A DNA stretch of 64,000 nucleotides from Nocardioides_C sp963700955 (GTDB lineage: Bacteria; Actinomycetota; Actinomycetes; Propionibacteriales; Nocardioidaceae). The notes under the pieces are model-generated. The model did no database searches. It saw only the letters and a program-made list of their open reading frames with translations, and had not been told where the DNA came from. Positions 56,175 through 64,000 of this stretch are shown here, piece after piece; position 1 is the first letter of the stretch, and the number at the start of each line of letters is the position of its first letter. Where the stretch lies: NCBI GenBank assembly GCA_963700955.1, contig CAVOZH010000010.1, positions 112,240 through 176,239 of the forward strand. Direction: 5' to 3'. Position numbers and translations under genes: made by a program.

Positions 56175-57431
56175 GTGCGGGTGCCTGGTTCACCCACCCC
56201 CGCTCCGCAGCATTCCCCCTCCCCTCGCGAGCTCGACGACCTCGAGCTGCTGAGCCACGGCGCGCTGGCGCCGCTGACCGGCTTCGAGGGGCCCGAGGGC
56301 CTCGTCACGCTGCAGGTCCCCGCCGACATCGCCGCCTCGGCGAGCGCATCGGGAGCCCTCGAGCTGGTCGACCCCGAAGGCGTGCCGTTGGCAACGGTGA
56401 CCGTGGAGTCGACGTACGACACAGCCGTCGAGGGCCGGGTGGGCATCGTCGGTGACGTCGCGCCGATCACGCACAACGAGTTCGGTGCCTTCCGTCGGCT
56501 CTTCCTCTCCCCCGAGCAGGTGAGGCAGCAGTACGGCGAGCGCGCGGTGACCGTCCCCGTCGCCGGACCGTTGACCACCCAGGACCTCGAGCACATCGGC
56601 AAGGCCGCCGACGGTGCGCCCGTCGTACTGCTCGCCCTCGTCGGGACCGGCACACCCGACCTCCCCGCCCCCGCGCTGATCCGCGCGACCCTCGCAGCAG
56701 CGGCGCACCTGCCCGACGCCCAGGTGGTGGCGGTCCCGCTCGCTTCCCGCGGCGACGCCGCACTGGACCACGAGCTCGGACAGCGGGTCGTCGCGGCGTA
56801 CGCCCCGGGCGAGGTGGTCGCGGTCACCGGCGAGGGCGAGCTGCCCGACGACGTCGCGAAGGTCGTGGACGCCGCCCTGCCGGCCGCCGACGAGCAGGGG
56901 CTCGTGCTCTTCTTCACCGGCCTCTCCGGGAGCGGGAAGTCGACGCTGGCCCGCGCGCTCCACGACGTGATCCTGGAGCAGGGCGACCGCACGGTGACCA
57001 GCCTCGACGGTGACGTCGTACGCCGGAACCTCTCGGCGGGACTGACCTTCTCCAAGGAGGACCGCGAGACCAACATCCGCCGGATCGGCTGGGTGGCCGC
57101 CGAGATCAGCCGCCACGGCGGCATCGCGATCTGCAGCCCGATCGCCCCCTTCGACAGCACGCGCAAGCAGGTCCGGGAGATGGTCGACGAGGCCGGGGGC
57201 GCGTTCGTGCTCATCCACGTCGCCACGCCACTCGAGGAGTGCGAGCGTCGGGACCGGAAGGGTCTCTACGCCAAGGCGCGACGAGGCGAGATCCCGGAGT
57301 TCACCGGCATCTCGTCGCCCTACGAGGAGCCCGAGGACGCGGCGGTCCGCGTGGACACGACCGGCCGGACCATCGAGGACGCCCTGGACGACGTACTCAC
57401 GCACCTTCGCAGCGAGGGGTACCTCTCGTGA
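56175..57431 (+). CDS. cysC: Adenylyl-sulfate kinase fused to a degenerate ATP-sulfurylase-like domain
   Basis: A 418-residue two-part protein. The C-terminal part (about 240–418) is an APS kinase that phosphorylates APS to PAPS: Walker A 'GLSGSGKS' (249–256), 'SLDGDVVRRNLSAGLTFSKEDR', and 'KGLYAKARRGEIPEFTGISSPYE'. All are intact. The N-terminal part begins like the PUA-like domain of ATP sulfurylases ('DLELLSHGALAPLTGF', 22–37) and continues with a sulfurylase-like segment ('THNEFGAFRRL'). The catalytic QxRN and HxGH motifs are missing, so it is probably non-catalytic. Start is GTG at 56175 or 56181. The stop overlaps the TauE gene (GTGA). APS would come from CysD/CysN. Confidence 0.88.
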   Translation: MRVPGSPTPAPQHSPSPRELDDLELLSHGALAPLTGFEGPEGLVTLQVPADIAASASASGALELVDPEGVPLATVTVESTYDTAVEGRVGIVGDVAPITHNEFGAFRRLFLSPEQVRQQYGERAVTVPVAGPLTTQDLEHIGKAADGAPVVLLALVGTGTPDLPAPALIRATLAAAAHLPDAQVVAVPLASRGDAALDHELGQRVVAAYAPGEVVAVTGEGELPDDVAKVVDAALPAADEQGLVLFFTGLSGSGKSTLARALHDVILEQGDRTVTSLDGDVVRRNLSAGLTFSKEDRETNIRRIGWVAAEISRHGGIAICSPIAPFDSTRKQVREMVDEAGGAFVLIHVATPLEECERRDRKGLYAKARRGEIPEFTGISSPYEEPEDAAVRVDTTGRTIEDALDDVLTHLRSEGYLS

Positions 57432-58375
57432 ACGAGCTCCTCACCCTGTCGGCGCTGTCCGTGCTGGTCGTCAGCTTCTTCATCGGCATCGTCGTGGGCC
57501 TCACCGGCATGGGCGGTGGGGCGCTGATGACGCCGGCGCTGATCTTCCTCGGCGTGAACCCGACCGCGGCCGTCGCCAACGACCTGGTCGCCGCCTCGGT
57601 GAACAAGTCGGTCGGAGCGACCGTGCACTGGCGTGAGGGCTCACCGAACCTGAAGCTCGCGATGTGGCTGATCATCGGCTCGGTGCCGTTCGCCTTCGCG
57701 GGAGCCTTCATCATCAAGGCCGTGGGCGGCGGCGAGGCCGAGCAGGACGAGTTCCTCACGATCGCGATCGGCTGCGCGCTGTTGTTCACGGCGGCGACCT
57801 ACGCGATGCGGATGTACCTCAACCTCCGCATCGTCACCGACGGCGGCGTCCTCTCAGAAGAGGACCCGGTCATCAGGCCGGTTCCGACGTTCCTCGTCGG
57901 GGCCCTCGGCGGCCTCCTCGTGGGGATCACCTCGGTCGGCTCGGGCTCGCTGATCATGGTGGCCCTGCTCCTGCTCTACCCCACGCTGGCGGCGGTGAAG
58001 CTGGTCGGGACCGACCTGGTGCAGGCCGTGCCGCTCGTGCTCTCGGCCGCGATCAGCCACGTGCTGGTGAGCGGCGTGGAATGGGCAGTGCTGATCCCGC
58101 TGATCGTCGGAGGTACGCCGGGCACCTTCCTCGGCGCCCGGCTCGCCAACTGGGTCTCGCAGTCGGTCATCCGGCGCGGCATCGTCATCGTGCTGACGCT
58201 GACCGGCCTGAAGATGCTCGGCGTGGCACCCGAGATCGTCGGGATCATCGGCGCCGGGATGCTGATCCTCGGGCCCGTGCTCTGGGGATTCATCCGCCAG
58301 ACCCGGGGCCTTCCGGCCTTCGACAGCATCCCCGTGACCGCTTCGAGCGCAGCCCCGGGTCGCACCGACGACTGA
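57428..58375 (+). CDS. TauE/SafE-family sulfite/sulfonate-type anion permease
   Basis: A 315-residue membrane protein with eight or so helices. The first TauE repeat starts 'FFIGIVVGLTGMGGGALMTPALIFLGVNPTAAVA' and the second 'VGALGGLLVGITSVGSGSLIMVALLLLYP', the usual internal duplication. GTG start at 57428 overlaps the cysC stop. The family moves sulfite, sulfonates or related anions. Its position between cysC and cysD strongly suggests sulfate or sulfite transport linked to activation; direction is not known. Confidence 0.9.
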   Translation: MNELLTLSALSVLVVSFFIGIVVGLTGMGGGALMTPALIFLGVNPTAAVANDLVAASVNKSVGATVHWREGSPNLKLAMWLIIGSVPFAFAGAFIIKAVGGGEAEQDEFLTIAIGCALLFTAATYAMRMYLNLRIVTDGGVLSEEDPVIRPVPTFLVGALGGLLVGITSVGSGSLIMVALLLLYPTLAAVKLVGTDLVQAVPLVLSAAISHVLVSGVEWAVLIPLIVGGTPGTFLGARLANWVSQSVIRRGIVIVLTLTGLKMLGVAPEIVGIIGAGMLILGPVLWGFIRQTRGLPAFDSIPVTASSAAPGRTDD

Positions 58376-58472
58376 GGTGACCGCGGTAACAGACCACTTG
58401 GCGTCGGTTATCCCTGATCTGGGTAAGTAGATACGATGCTGGCTGATCCCCGATGAGAGGTCCCATCAACTG

Positions 58473-59387
58473 ATGACCGAAACCCATGCGGACTACCGCC
58501 TGAGCCAGCTCGACGAGCTCGAGGCGGAGTCGATCCACATCTTCCGTGAGGTCGCCGCGGAGTTCGAGAAGCCGGTGCTGATGTTCTCCGGCGGCAAGGA
58601 CTCCATCGTGATGATGCGTCTCGCGGAGAAGGCCTTCTACCCCGCCAAGATCCCCTTCCCGGTTCTCCAGGTGGACACAGGCTACGACTTCCCCGAGGTC
58701 CTCGAGACGCGCACCAACTGGGTCAACCGTCTCGGCGTGCGCCTCATCGTGGCCTCGGTCGAGGAGGCCATCAAGAACGGCATCGTCGTCGACGACGGCA
58801 AGACCAGCCGCAACCGTCTTCAGATCGGGACCCTGCTCAACGCGATCGAGGAAGAGGGCTTCACCGCCGCCTTCGGTGGTGGCCGGCGCGACGAGGAGAA
58901 GGCCCGCGCCAAGGAGCGCGTCTACTCCCACCGCGACGACTTCGGCCAGTGGGACCCCAAGAACCAGCGGCCCGAGCTGTGGTCGCTCTACAACGGCCGG
59001 ATCCACGGCGGCGAGCACATGCGGATCTTCCCGCTGTCGAACTGGACCGAGCTCGACATCTGGCACTACATCGGCCGCGAGGAGATCGAGATCCCCTCGA
59101 TCTACTTCTCGCACCAGCGCCGCGTGTTCCAGCGCGACGGGATGCTGCTGACGGAGTCCGAGTTCAACCCGTGCAAGAGCGGCGAGGTCGCCGAGGAGCG
59201 CACGGTCCGGTTCCGCACGGTCGGCGACCTGACGCTGACCGGGTGCGTGGAGTCCGAGGCTTCGACCGTCCCCGAAATCATCGACGAGATCGCGATCGCC
59301 CGGGTCACCGAGCGCGGCGCGACCCGTGGCGACGACCGCTTCTCCGAAGCCGCCATGGAAGACCGTAAGCGTGAGGGCTACTTCTGA
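58473..59387 (+). CDS. cysD: Sulfate adenylyltransferase subunit 2
   Basis: A 304-residue PP-loop ATP-pyrophosphatase, the catalytic subunit of the CysDN ATP sulfurylase that makes APS from sulfate and ATP. The PP-loop is 'FSGGKDSIVM' (about 34–43). 'TAAFGGGRRDEEKARAKERVYS' and 'RIFPLSNWTELDIWHYI' are diagnostic, and 'GCVESEASTVPEIIDEI' lies near the C terminus. The stop shares one base with the cysN start. The 97-base gap upstream should hold a promoter; I could not fix its elements. Confidence 0.96.
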   Translation: MTETHADYRLSQLDELEAESIHIFREVAAEFEKPVLMFSGGKDSIVMMRLAEKAFYPAKIPFPVLQVDTGYDFPEVLETRTNWVNRLGVRLIVASVEEAIKNGIVVDDGKTSRNRLQIGTLLNAIEEEGFTAAFGGGRRDEEKARAKERVYSHRDDFGQWDPKNQRPELWSLYNGRIHGGEHMRIFPLSNWTELDIWHYIGREEIEIPSIYFSHQRRVFQRDGMLLTESEFNPCKSGEVAEERTVRFRTVGDLTLTGCVESEASTVPEIIDEIAIARVTERGATRGDDRFSEAAMEDRKREGYF

Positions 59388-60637
59388 TGGATCTTCTCCG
59401 GTTCGCAACCGCCGGCTCCGTTGACGACGGCAAGTCGACCCTGATCGGCCGCCTCCTCCTGGACTCGAAGGCGATCTTCGAGGACCAGCTCGAGGCCGTC
59501 GAGGCGACGTCCCAGTCCCGCGGCTACGACTACACCGACCTCGCGCTGCTCACGGACGGCCTCCGCTCCGAGCGCGAGCAAGGCATCACGATCGACGTGG
59601 CCTACCGCTACTTCGCGACCCCGACCCGCAAGTTCATCATCGCGGACACCCCGGGCCACGTGCAGTACACCCGCAACATGGTCACCGGCGCGTCGACCGC
59701 CGACCTCGGCCTCGTGCTCGTCGACGCCCGCCAGGGCCTGACCGAGCAGTCACGGCGCCACGCGGTGATCCTGTCGCTGCTCCGGGTCCCGCACCTGGTG
59801 CTCGCGGTCAACAAGATGGACCTCGTCGACTACGACGAGAAGATCTACGACCAGATCCACCAGGAGTTCACCTCCTTCGCGACGAAGCTGAACATCCCTG
59901 ACCTGGAGATCATCCCGATCTCGGCGCTCAAGGGCGACAACGTCGTGACCCGCTCCGAGCACATGCCGTGGTACGAAGGCCCCTCGCTCATGCACCACCT
60001 CGAGCACGTCCACGTGGCCTCCGACCGCGACCTCGTCGACGCCCGCTTCCCGGTGCAGTACGTCATCCGGCCGAAGTCCGACGAGTTCCACGACTACCGC
60101 GGGTACGGCGGCACGGTGGCCGGCGGCGTCTTCAAGCCCGGCGACGACGTGCTCGTCCTCCCGAGCGGCATGACCTCGAAGGTCGCGGGCATCGACCTCT
60201 TCGACAAGGAGATCTCCGAGGCCTACCCGCCGATGTCGGTGACGATGCGGCTCGAGGACGACGTCGACGTGTCCCGCGGCGACATGATCTGCCGCCCGTC
60301 CAACGCTCCGAAGCCGAGCCAGGACATCGACGCGATGATCTGCTGGATGACCAACGAGCCGCTCAGGCCGCGCCAGAAGCTCGCGATCAAGCACACGACC
60401 CGCACGGGCCGCGCGCTGATCAAGGACATCCAGTACCGCCTCGACGTGAACTCGCTCCACCGCGACCAGGAGACCAAGGAGCTCGGGCTCAACGAGATCG
60501 GTCGCGTGCAGCTGCGTACGACGGTCCCGCTGCTGTGCGACCCGTACAACAAGAACCGCACCACGGGCTCCTTCATCCTGATCGACGAGGCCACCGGAGT
60601 GACGGTCGGCGCCGGGATGATCAACAGCGCGAGCTGA
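59387..60637 (+). CDS. cysN: Sulfate adenylyltransferase subunit 1 (GTPase)
   Basis: A 416-residue EF-Tu-like GTPase that drives APS formation by CysD. G1 'AGSVDDGKSTLIGRL' (about residues 9–23), G2/G3 'EREQGITIDVAYRYF' and 'ADTPGHVQYTRNM', G4 'NKMDLVDYD'. The length shows no fused CysC domain; the kinase is the separate gene at 56175. It starts on the last base of the cysD stop and ends with a clear terminator (60657–60694). Confidence 0.96.
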   Translation: MDLLRFATAGSVDDGKSTLIGRLLLDSKAIFEDQLEAVEATSQSRGYDYTDLALLTDGLRSEREQGITIDVAYRYFATPTRKFIIADTPGHVQYTRNMVTGASTADLGLVLVDARQGLTEQSRRHAVILSLLRVPHLVLAVNKMDLVDYDEKIYDQIHQEFTSFATKLNIPDLEIIPISALKGDNVVTRSEHMPWYEGPSLMHHLEHVHVASDRDLVDARFPVQYVIRPKSDEFHDYRGYGGTVAGGVFKPGDDVLVLPSGMTSKVAGIDLFDKEISEAYPPMSVTMRLEDDVDVSRGDMICRPSNAPKPSQDIDAMICWMTNEPLRPRQKLAIKHTTRTGRALIKDIQYRLDVNSLHRDQETKELGLNEIGRVQLRTTVPLLCDPYNKNRTTGSFILIDEATGVTVGAGMINSAS

Positions 60638-60656
60638 CTGTCCGACATCGGCCGAG

Positions 60657-60694
60657 CGGCCTTCGACTCTCACGAGTCGGAGGCCGTTTCGCTT
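60657..60694 (+). terminator. Rho-independent terminator of the cys genes
   Basis: Arms 60657–60669 and 60674–60686 form a 13-bp stem with one mismatch and a 4-base loop, followed by TTTCGCTT. It is 20 bases after the cysN stop. Confidence 0.85.
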
Positions 60695-60719
60695 GTCGGC
60701 GGGAGCGCCGAGGCAGCAC

Positions 60720-61175
60720 TCACCTGTGGCGCGTCAGGGTGACCAGGAGGTAGCCGATCATGGTGCCGAGCGTGTTGGCGATGACGTCGGAGATCGCTGG
60801 GTAGCGGGCCGACAGGAACACCATCTGCGCCAGCTCGATCGTCAGAGTGCAGGCCAGGCCCGCGAGCAGCCAGCTCCCCCACCGCCAGCGTGGCTTGAAG
60901 CTGCTGCCTATGAGGCTCAGCGGGATGAAGAGCAGCACGTTCGTGGCGAACTCGATGACCGTCGGCGTGATCCAGCTGGGTGCTTCGGCGTCACGCAGCA
61001 GCCGGAAGATGCCGACAATGGCGTTGGTGGCCACGTCGGAGTTCGGCCAGAACACGATCAACGCGACGGCGGTCAAGTAGACCGCCAGGAGCAGTCCAGC
61101 GGTCCGGCGAGAAGCGATCACGCCGACGGTGTCGCCGCCGTACCGGCGCTCGTATCGACTGTCTGGCCCGCGCAT
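60720..61175 (-). CDS. VanZ-family membrane protein
   Basis: A 151-residue inner-membrane protein with the VanZ fold: helices at about 24–42, 72–92, 100–120 and 125–146, and the motif 'EFATNVLLFIPLSLIG…IELAQMVFLSARYPAISDVIANTLGTMIGYLL', of which the 'ELAQ…R…DV..NT.G' residues are typical. Named after a teicoplanin-resistance accessory, but most homologues have unknown envelope roles. No vancomycin genes nearby. Divergent from galE. Confidence 0.85.
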   Translation of the reverse strand: MRGPDSRYERRYGGDTVGVIASRRTAGLLLAVYLTAVALIVFWPNSDVATNAIVGIFRLLRDAEAPSWITPTVIEFATNVLLFIPLSLIGSSFKPRWRWGSWLLAGLACTLTIELAQMVFLSARYPAISDVIANTLGTMIGYLLVTLTRHR

Positions 61176-61233
61176 CGTGCCTAATCATGGGTCAGCCGCA
61201 GAGGGCCCCGCTTCGCTTCATTAGGGTAGGCGC

Positions 61234-62238
61234 ATGAAGGTTCTCGTCACCGGCGGCGCCGGCTACATCGGATCGACCACAGCGAAAGCGCTCGAGGACG
61301 CCGGGCACACCCCCGTGATCCTCGACTCGCTCCTGACCGGCCCCCGGGCGTTCGTGCGGGACCGGATCTTCTACGAGGGCGACATCGCCGACCGCGACCT
61401 GCTCGCTCGCATCGTCGAGGAGCACCCCGACATCGAGTGCACCATCCACATGGCCGCCCGGATCGTCGTACCCGAGTCGGTGGAGCAGCCGTACGAGTAC
61501 TACCGGGACAACGTCGCCAAGTCGCTCGAGCTCTTCGACGAGCTCGTGCGCCTCGGCAAGCCGCGGGTCGTGTTCTCCTCCTCGGCGTCGCTCTACGCGA
61601 TGGTCGAGGACTTCGAGGTCGACGAGAGCGCCCCACTCGAACCGCCGTCGCCGTACGCCCGGACGAAGCGAATGATGGAGCAGGTGCTGGAGGACATGTC
61701 CGCCGCCACCGACCTCCGGGCGATCATCCTTCGCTACTTCAACCCCATCGGTTCCGACCCGGACCTGGAGTCCGGCGTCTACGTGCGCGAGCCTTCGCAC
61801 GTGCTCGGCCAGCTCGCTCTGGCGGCCCAGGGGCTGAAGGACGCGTTCACCATCACCGGCGTCGACCACCCGACCCGCGACGGCACGGGCATCCGCGACT
61901 ACATCCACGTCTGGGACCTCGCCCAGGCCCACGTCCGGGCGGTCGAACAGTTCGACAAGGTCCTGGAGCAGGAGAAGGCGCCGAGCACGGTGATCAACCT
62001 CGGCACCGGCGACGGCGTGACGGTGCGTGAGCTCGTGAAGACCTTCGAGAAGGTCTACGGCAAGGCCGTCCCGGTCAAGGAAGGGCCGCCACGTCCCGGC
62101 GACGCTGTCGGTGCGTTCGCGAACGTCGACAAGGCGCGCGACGTACTGGGCTGGACTTCCTCACTGACGCTCGAGGACGGCATCGCGTCCGCGCTCGCCT
62201 GGTTCGACCGCCGCGAGGAGATCCTGGGCTACCCGTGA
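61234..62238 (+). CDS. galE: UDP-glucose 4-epimerase
   Basis: A 334-residue extended SDR interconverting UDP-glucose and UDP-galactose. The NAD motif is 'TGGAGYIGS' (about 6–14). 'HMAARIVVPESVEQPYEYYRDNV' is near 70, the catalytic 'SSSASLY' and 'YARTK' near 115–150, and 'RYFNPIGSDPD' and 'GIRDYIHVWDLA' near 170–225. It supplies galactose units for surface polysaccharide. The stop overlaps the GTG start of the glycosyltransferase (GTGA). Confidence 0.92.
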   Translation: MKVLVTGGAGYIGSTTAKALEDAGHTPVILDSLLTGPRAFVRDRIFYEGDIADRDLLARIVEEHPDIECTIHMAARIVVPESVEQPYEYYRDNVAKSLELFDELVRLGKPRVVFSSSASLYAMVEDFEVDESAPLEPPSPYARTKRMMEQVLEDMSAATDLRAIILRYFNPIGSDPDLESGVYVREPSHVLGQLALAAQGLKDAFTITGVDHPTRDGTGIRDYIHVWDLAQAHVRAVEQFDKVLEQEKAPSTVINLGTGDGVTVRELVKTFEKVYGKAVPVKEGPPRPGDAVGAFANVDKARDVLGWTSSLTLEDGIASALAWFDRREEILGYP

Positions 62239-63077
62239 CGAGCGATGACGGACGTGGGGTCGGGTCCCAGCACTGGACCGTCGTAACGGTCACGTACAAC
62301 TCGGCTGAGCATCTTCGGTCGTGCTGGGCTCCTGGCGCCCTCGGCGACGCCAGGTGGCTGGTCGTCGACAACGCGTCGACGGACAGCACCGTCGCGGTCG
62401 CCGAACAGCTCGGCGCAGAGGTCATCCGGCTTCCCGAGAACATCGGGTTCAGCGCCGCCAACAACGTCGGTTTGAAGCAGGCCGAGAGCGACTGGGTCGC
62501 CTTCGTCAACCCTGACGTGACCATCCCCAGCGGCGAGGACCTCGTGCGCCTGGGCCGCGCAGCACAGGTCAACGGCGGACTGGTGGCGCCCCAGCTACTC
62601 AATGCCGACGGCACCGAGCAGCCGAACGCGAGGGGCCTCCCCTATCCGCTCAGCAAGCTTGCACACCGCGCCCGCGGACTGCCGGGCGTTGACGTTCACG
62701 ACTACGTGCGCACCGACCTGAAGACACCGGTGTACGTCGCGTGGGTCATGGGCGCTGCACTCGCCGGGAAGACCGACGACTTCCGTGCCATGGGCGGATG
62801 GGACGAGCGGTTCTTTCTGTACTACGAGGATCACGACATCGGCCTGCGGGCATGGGCCTCGGGCAGGCCCGTCGTGGTGGACCCCTCGGTGAGGTGGGCC
62901 CATGGGTGGCAGCGCGAGACTACACACCTGCGCCTCAAGCCCTGGCTTCACGAGATGCGATCCGGGATCAGCTTCTACCGCAGGTATCCGGCGCTGTTGT
63001 CGGCAAGGCGAGCGAGACGGTCACCAGCGCTTGCCGAGATTCAACGCTCGGTCTGGCGGGCAGCCCGGGACTCCTGA
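62235..63077 (+). CDS. Family 2 glycosyltransferase (rhamnosyltransferase-like)
   Basis: A 280-residue cytosolic GT2. GTG 62235 overlaps the galE stop. 'TVVTVTYNSAEHL' is at residues 14–26, and 'VVDNASTDST' follows. 'ENIGFSAANNVGL' and 'VNPDV' hold the metal-binding acidic site, and 'GGWDERFFLYYEDHDIGLRAW' is the acceptor/base region typical of WbbL/RfbF-type rhamnosyltransferases. Donor specificity is not proven; rfbA nearby fits dTDP-rhamnose. It faces a broken glycosyltransferase gene from the right. Confidence 0.9.
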   Translation: MTSDDGRGVGSQHWTVVTVTYNSAEHLRSCWAPGALGDARWLVVDNASTDSTVAVAEQLGAEVIRLPENIGFSAANNVGLKQAESDWVAFVNPDVTIPSGEDLVRLGRAAQVNGGLVAPQLLNADGTEQPNARGLPYPLSKLAHRARGLPGVDVHDYVRTDLKTPVYVAWVMGAALAGKTDDFRAMGGWDERFFLYYEDHDIGLRAWASGRPVVVDPSVRWAHGWQRETTHLRLKPWLHEMRSGISFYRRYPALLSARRARRSPALAEIQRSVWRAARDS

Positions 63078-63084
63078 TCCCGCG

Positions 63085-64000
63085 ACCTCGTGGCACGCGG
63101 CCACCACAGCGCCGCCACTGCCATGGATATGCCGTTACGAACGGACAAATGCCCAGCCCGGACCTCAGCGACTAGACGCCGGCAAAGCGCTGCAGTCAGT
63201 CGACCGCGACGCCACAGGACGAATGGCAGTAGCGAGACCCTCATGATCTGCGCTGAGGCGGGCGAGCAACGTTCGTGCCATCGATACTCGCCAACCCCAC
63301 CGTTCACGACTCACCACGTCGAGGTGGCGAATGAGTCCGCCATCGACTCTCGCACTCGCGAGGTGTGTGCGGATAGTCGACGGTTGGCCTCACCGATCAC
63401 GTTTGCCGCCGTGCTGCACGTAGTCCTGTAGGGGTTCATCAGAGAAAGCGACTTGTCCAAGCGCCGCTGCACAGACGCCGAGCCAGTGGTCGTGCACTGC
63501 TGCAGCGAGTCGCCTCGGGAAACGGCAGAGCGAGATCGAGCACGTCTGGACGGAATATCGCAAAGGAACCGGTCACCTCGTTCTTGAGAAGCAGCTGTGC
63601 GCAGGAACCGGACTGCCGCCGTCGATTCACCGAGCACGTTTCCGTCACGATCGACGATCCTGCGCCGCACCAACCACGGCAGAATTGTCGGCTGTCGATT
63701 GCAGGAGAGTCACCAACCGCTCGAGCTTCTGGGGGTACCAGTAGTCGTCCTGGTCGCAGTAGGCGACCCAACCTGCCGTATGAGGCGTTTCTTCAGTGAG
63801 CCTCTCGAAGTTCCGATAGTGGCCGACGTTCTCTGGGTACTCCCTGACCTGGAACCGGGGATCATCTCCAACCAGTTCTTCCAAAAGCGCGCGAGTTTCG
63901 GGGGCCGACCCATCGATGCCTACCAGGCATCGCCATTCACGAAGAGACTGTGCCCTGAGCGACTCCACCTGTCGCTGGAGCAGGGTCGGATCGGGACGAA
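63085..64000 (-). pseudogene. Frameshifted family 2 glycosyltransferase, 5' end beyond the window
   Basis: From the right edge the frame reads 'RPDPTLLQRQVESLRAQSL', 'CLVGIDGS' and 'GWVAYCDQDDYWYPQKLERL', a normal GT2 start, and ends at a stop at 63645. The next parts of a GT2 continue in other frames: 'RIVDRDGNVLGES' (from about 63663), 'LLLKNEVTGSFAIFRPDVLDLALPFP' (from about 63600, shown here in two halves of one stretch), 'HDHWLGVCAAAL…SDEPLQDYVQHGG' and then 'NVIGEANRRLSA'. At least four shifts are needed, each equal to one extra base. A C-terminal remnant 'WRVSMARTLLARL' lies further on. It is either decayed or the sequence carries indel errors. The left boundary is approximate. Confidence 0.75.

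Noticed and set aside
58376..58472. Promoter or sulfur-responsive leader before cysD
   Set aside because: A TACGAT hexamer is present, but no -35 at acceptable spacing and no recognisable riboswitch; not reported as a feature.
60720..61175. Glycopeptide resistance (VanZ)
   Set aside because: VanZ-like proteins are widespread and there are no vanHAX genes in the window.

Overview
The window is high-GC DNA from an actinobacterium, most likely Nocardioides or a close relative in the Nocardioidaceae. Supporting signs are the mycothiol gene mshA followed by a YbjN-type gene, an XRE regulator–HBHA–DUF2516 trio in the same order as in Mycobacterium, an IdeR/DtxR-type iron box, many ATGA/GTGA translational couplings, many acyl-CoA dehydrogenases and SDRs, and DUF222-HNH and AbiEi/DUF559-type accessory genes. 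The genus assignment is inferred from gene content. I found no tRNA, rRNA, insertion sequence, prophage or CRISPR array.

Layout. 1–5.2 kb: an EamA exporter cut by the left edge, YbjN and mshA, then an unusual adenylation–carrier–membrane acyltransferase fusion whose start lies directly behind a near-perfect iron box. 5.2–14.7 kb: mainly housekeeping genes (SDR, MscS-like channel, sirtuin, crotonase, aldo/keto reductase, the GTPase TypA, a YiaA/B protein, an esterase), with an orphan AbiEi/DUF559-like gene bracketed by short inverted repeats. 14.8–26 kb: lipid catabolism. One tightly coupled minus-strand operon encodes two SDRs, an APH-fold kinase, an ACAD11-like dehydrogenase and a pair of acyl-CoA dehydrogenase subunits. 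It faces a divergent TetR gene across two operator-like palindromes, and NhaA, an acyl-CoA ligase and a 3-hydroxybutyrate dehydrogenase follow. 26–39.3 kb: a GAF/PucR-type regulator, a complete branched-chain-type ABC importer (livG-livF-binding protein-livH-livM), acetoacetyl-CoA synthetase, another acyl-CoA ligase, a TetR gene, and an acyl-CoA dehydrogenase/SDR pair. Together these look suited to uptake, activation and beta-oxidation of short-chain, ketone-body and hydroxy-acid substrates.

39.4–47.5 kb is an envelope and secretion region. Two related sortase-anchored proteins (LPATG and LPPTG) share leader sequences and a duplicated terminator module, and one carries a long cysteine-rich repeat. 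A macrodomain protein follows, then two secreted metallophosphoesterases with PKD-like domains. The first of these contains an apparently perfect 861-bp internal duplication, and all three phosphoesterase domains have Ala where the family usually has the GNHE histidine.

47.5–64 kb: DUF222-HNH protein, topoisomerase IB, then surface-glycan genes (undecaprenyl-phosphate sugar transferase, rfbA, galE, a family 2 glycosyltransferase, and at the right edge a second one broken by several frameshifts). Mixed with these are the HBHA locus, a truncated DUF4012-like protein, asparaginase, and sulfate activation (an APS kinase fused to a degenerate sulfurylase-like half, TauE/SafE, cysD, cysN). CysD/CysN make APS and the CysC kinase makes PAPS, while RfbA and GalE make nucleotide sugars. 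The mixture makes sulfated or rhamnose-containing surface glycans a reasonable but unproven idea.
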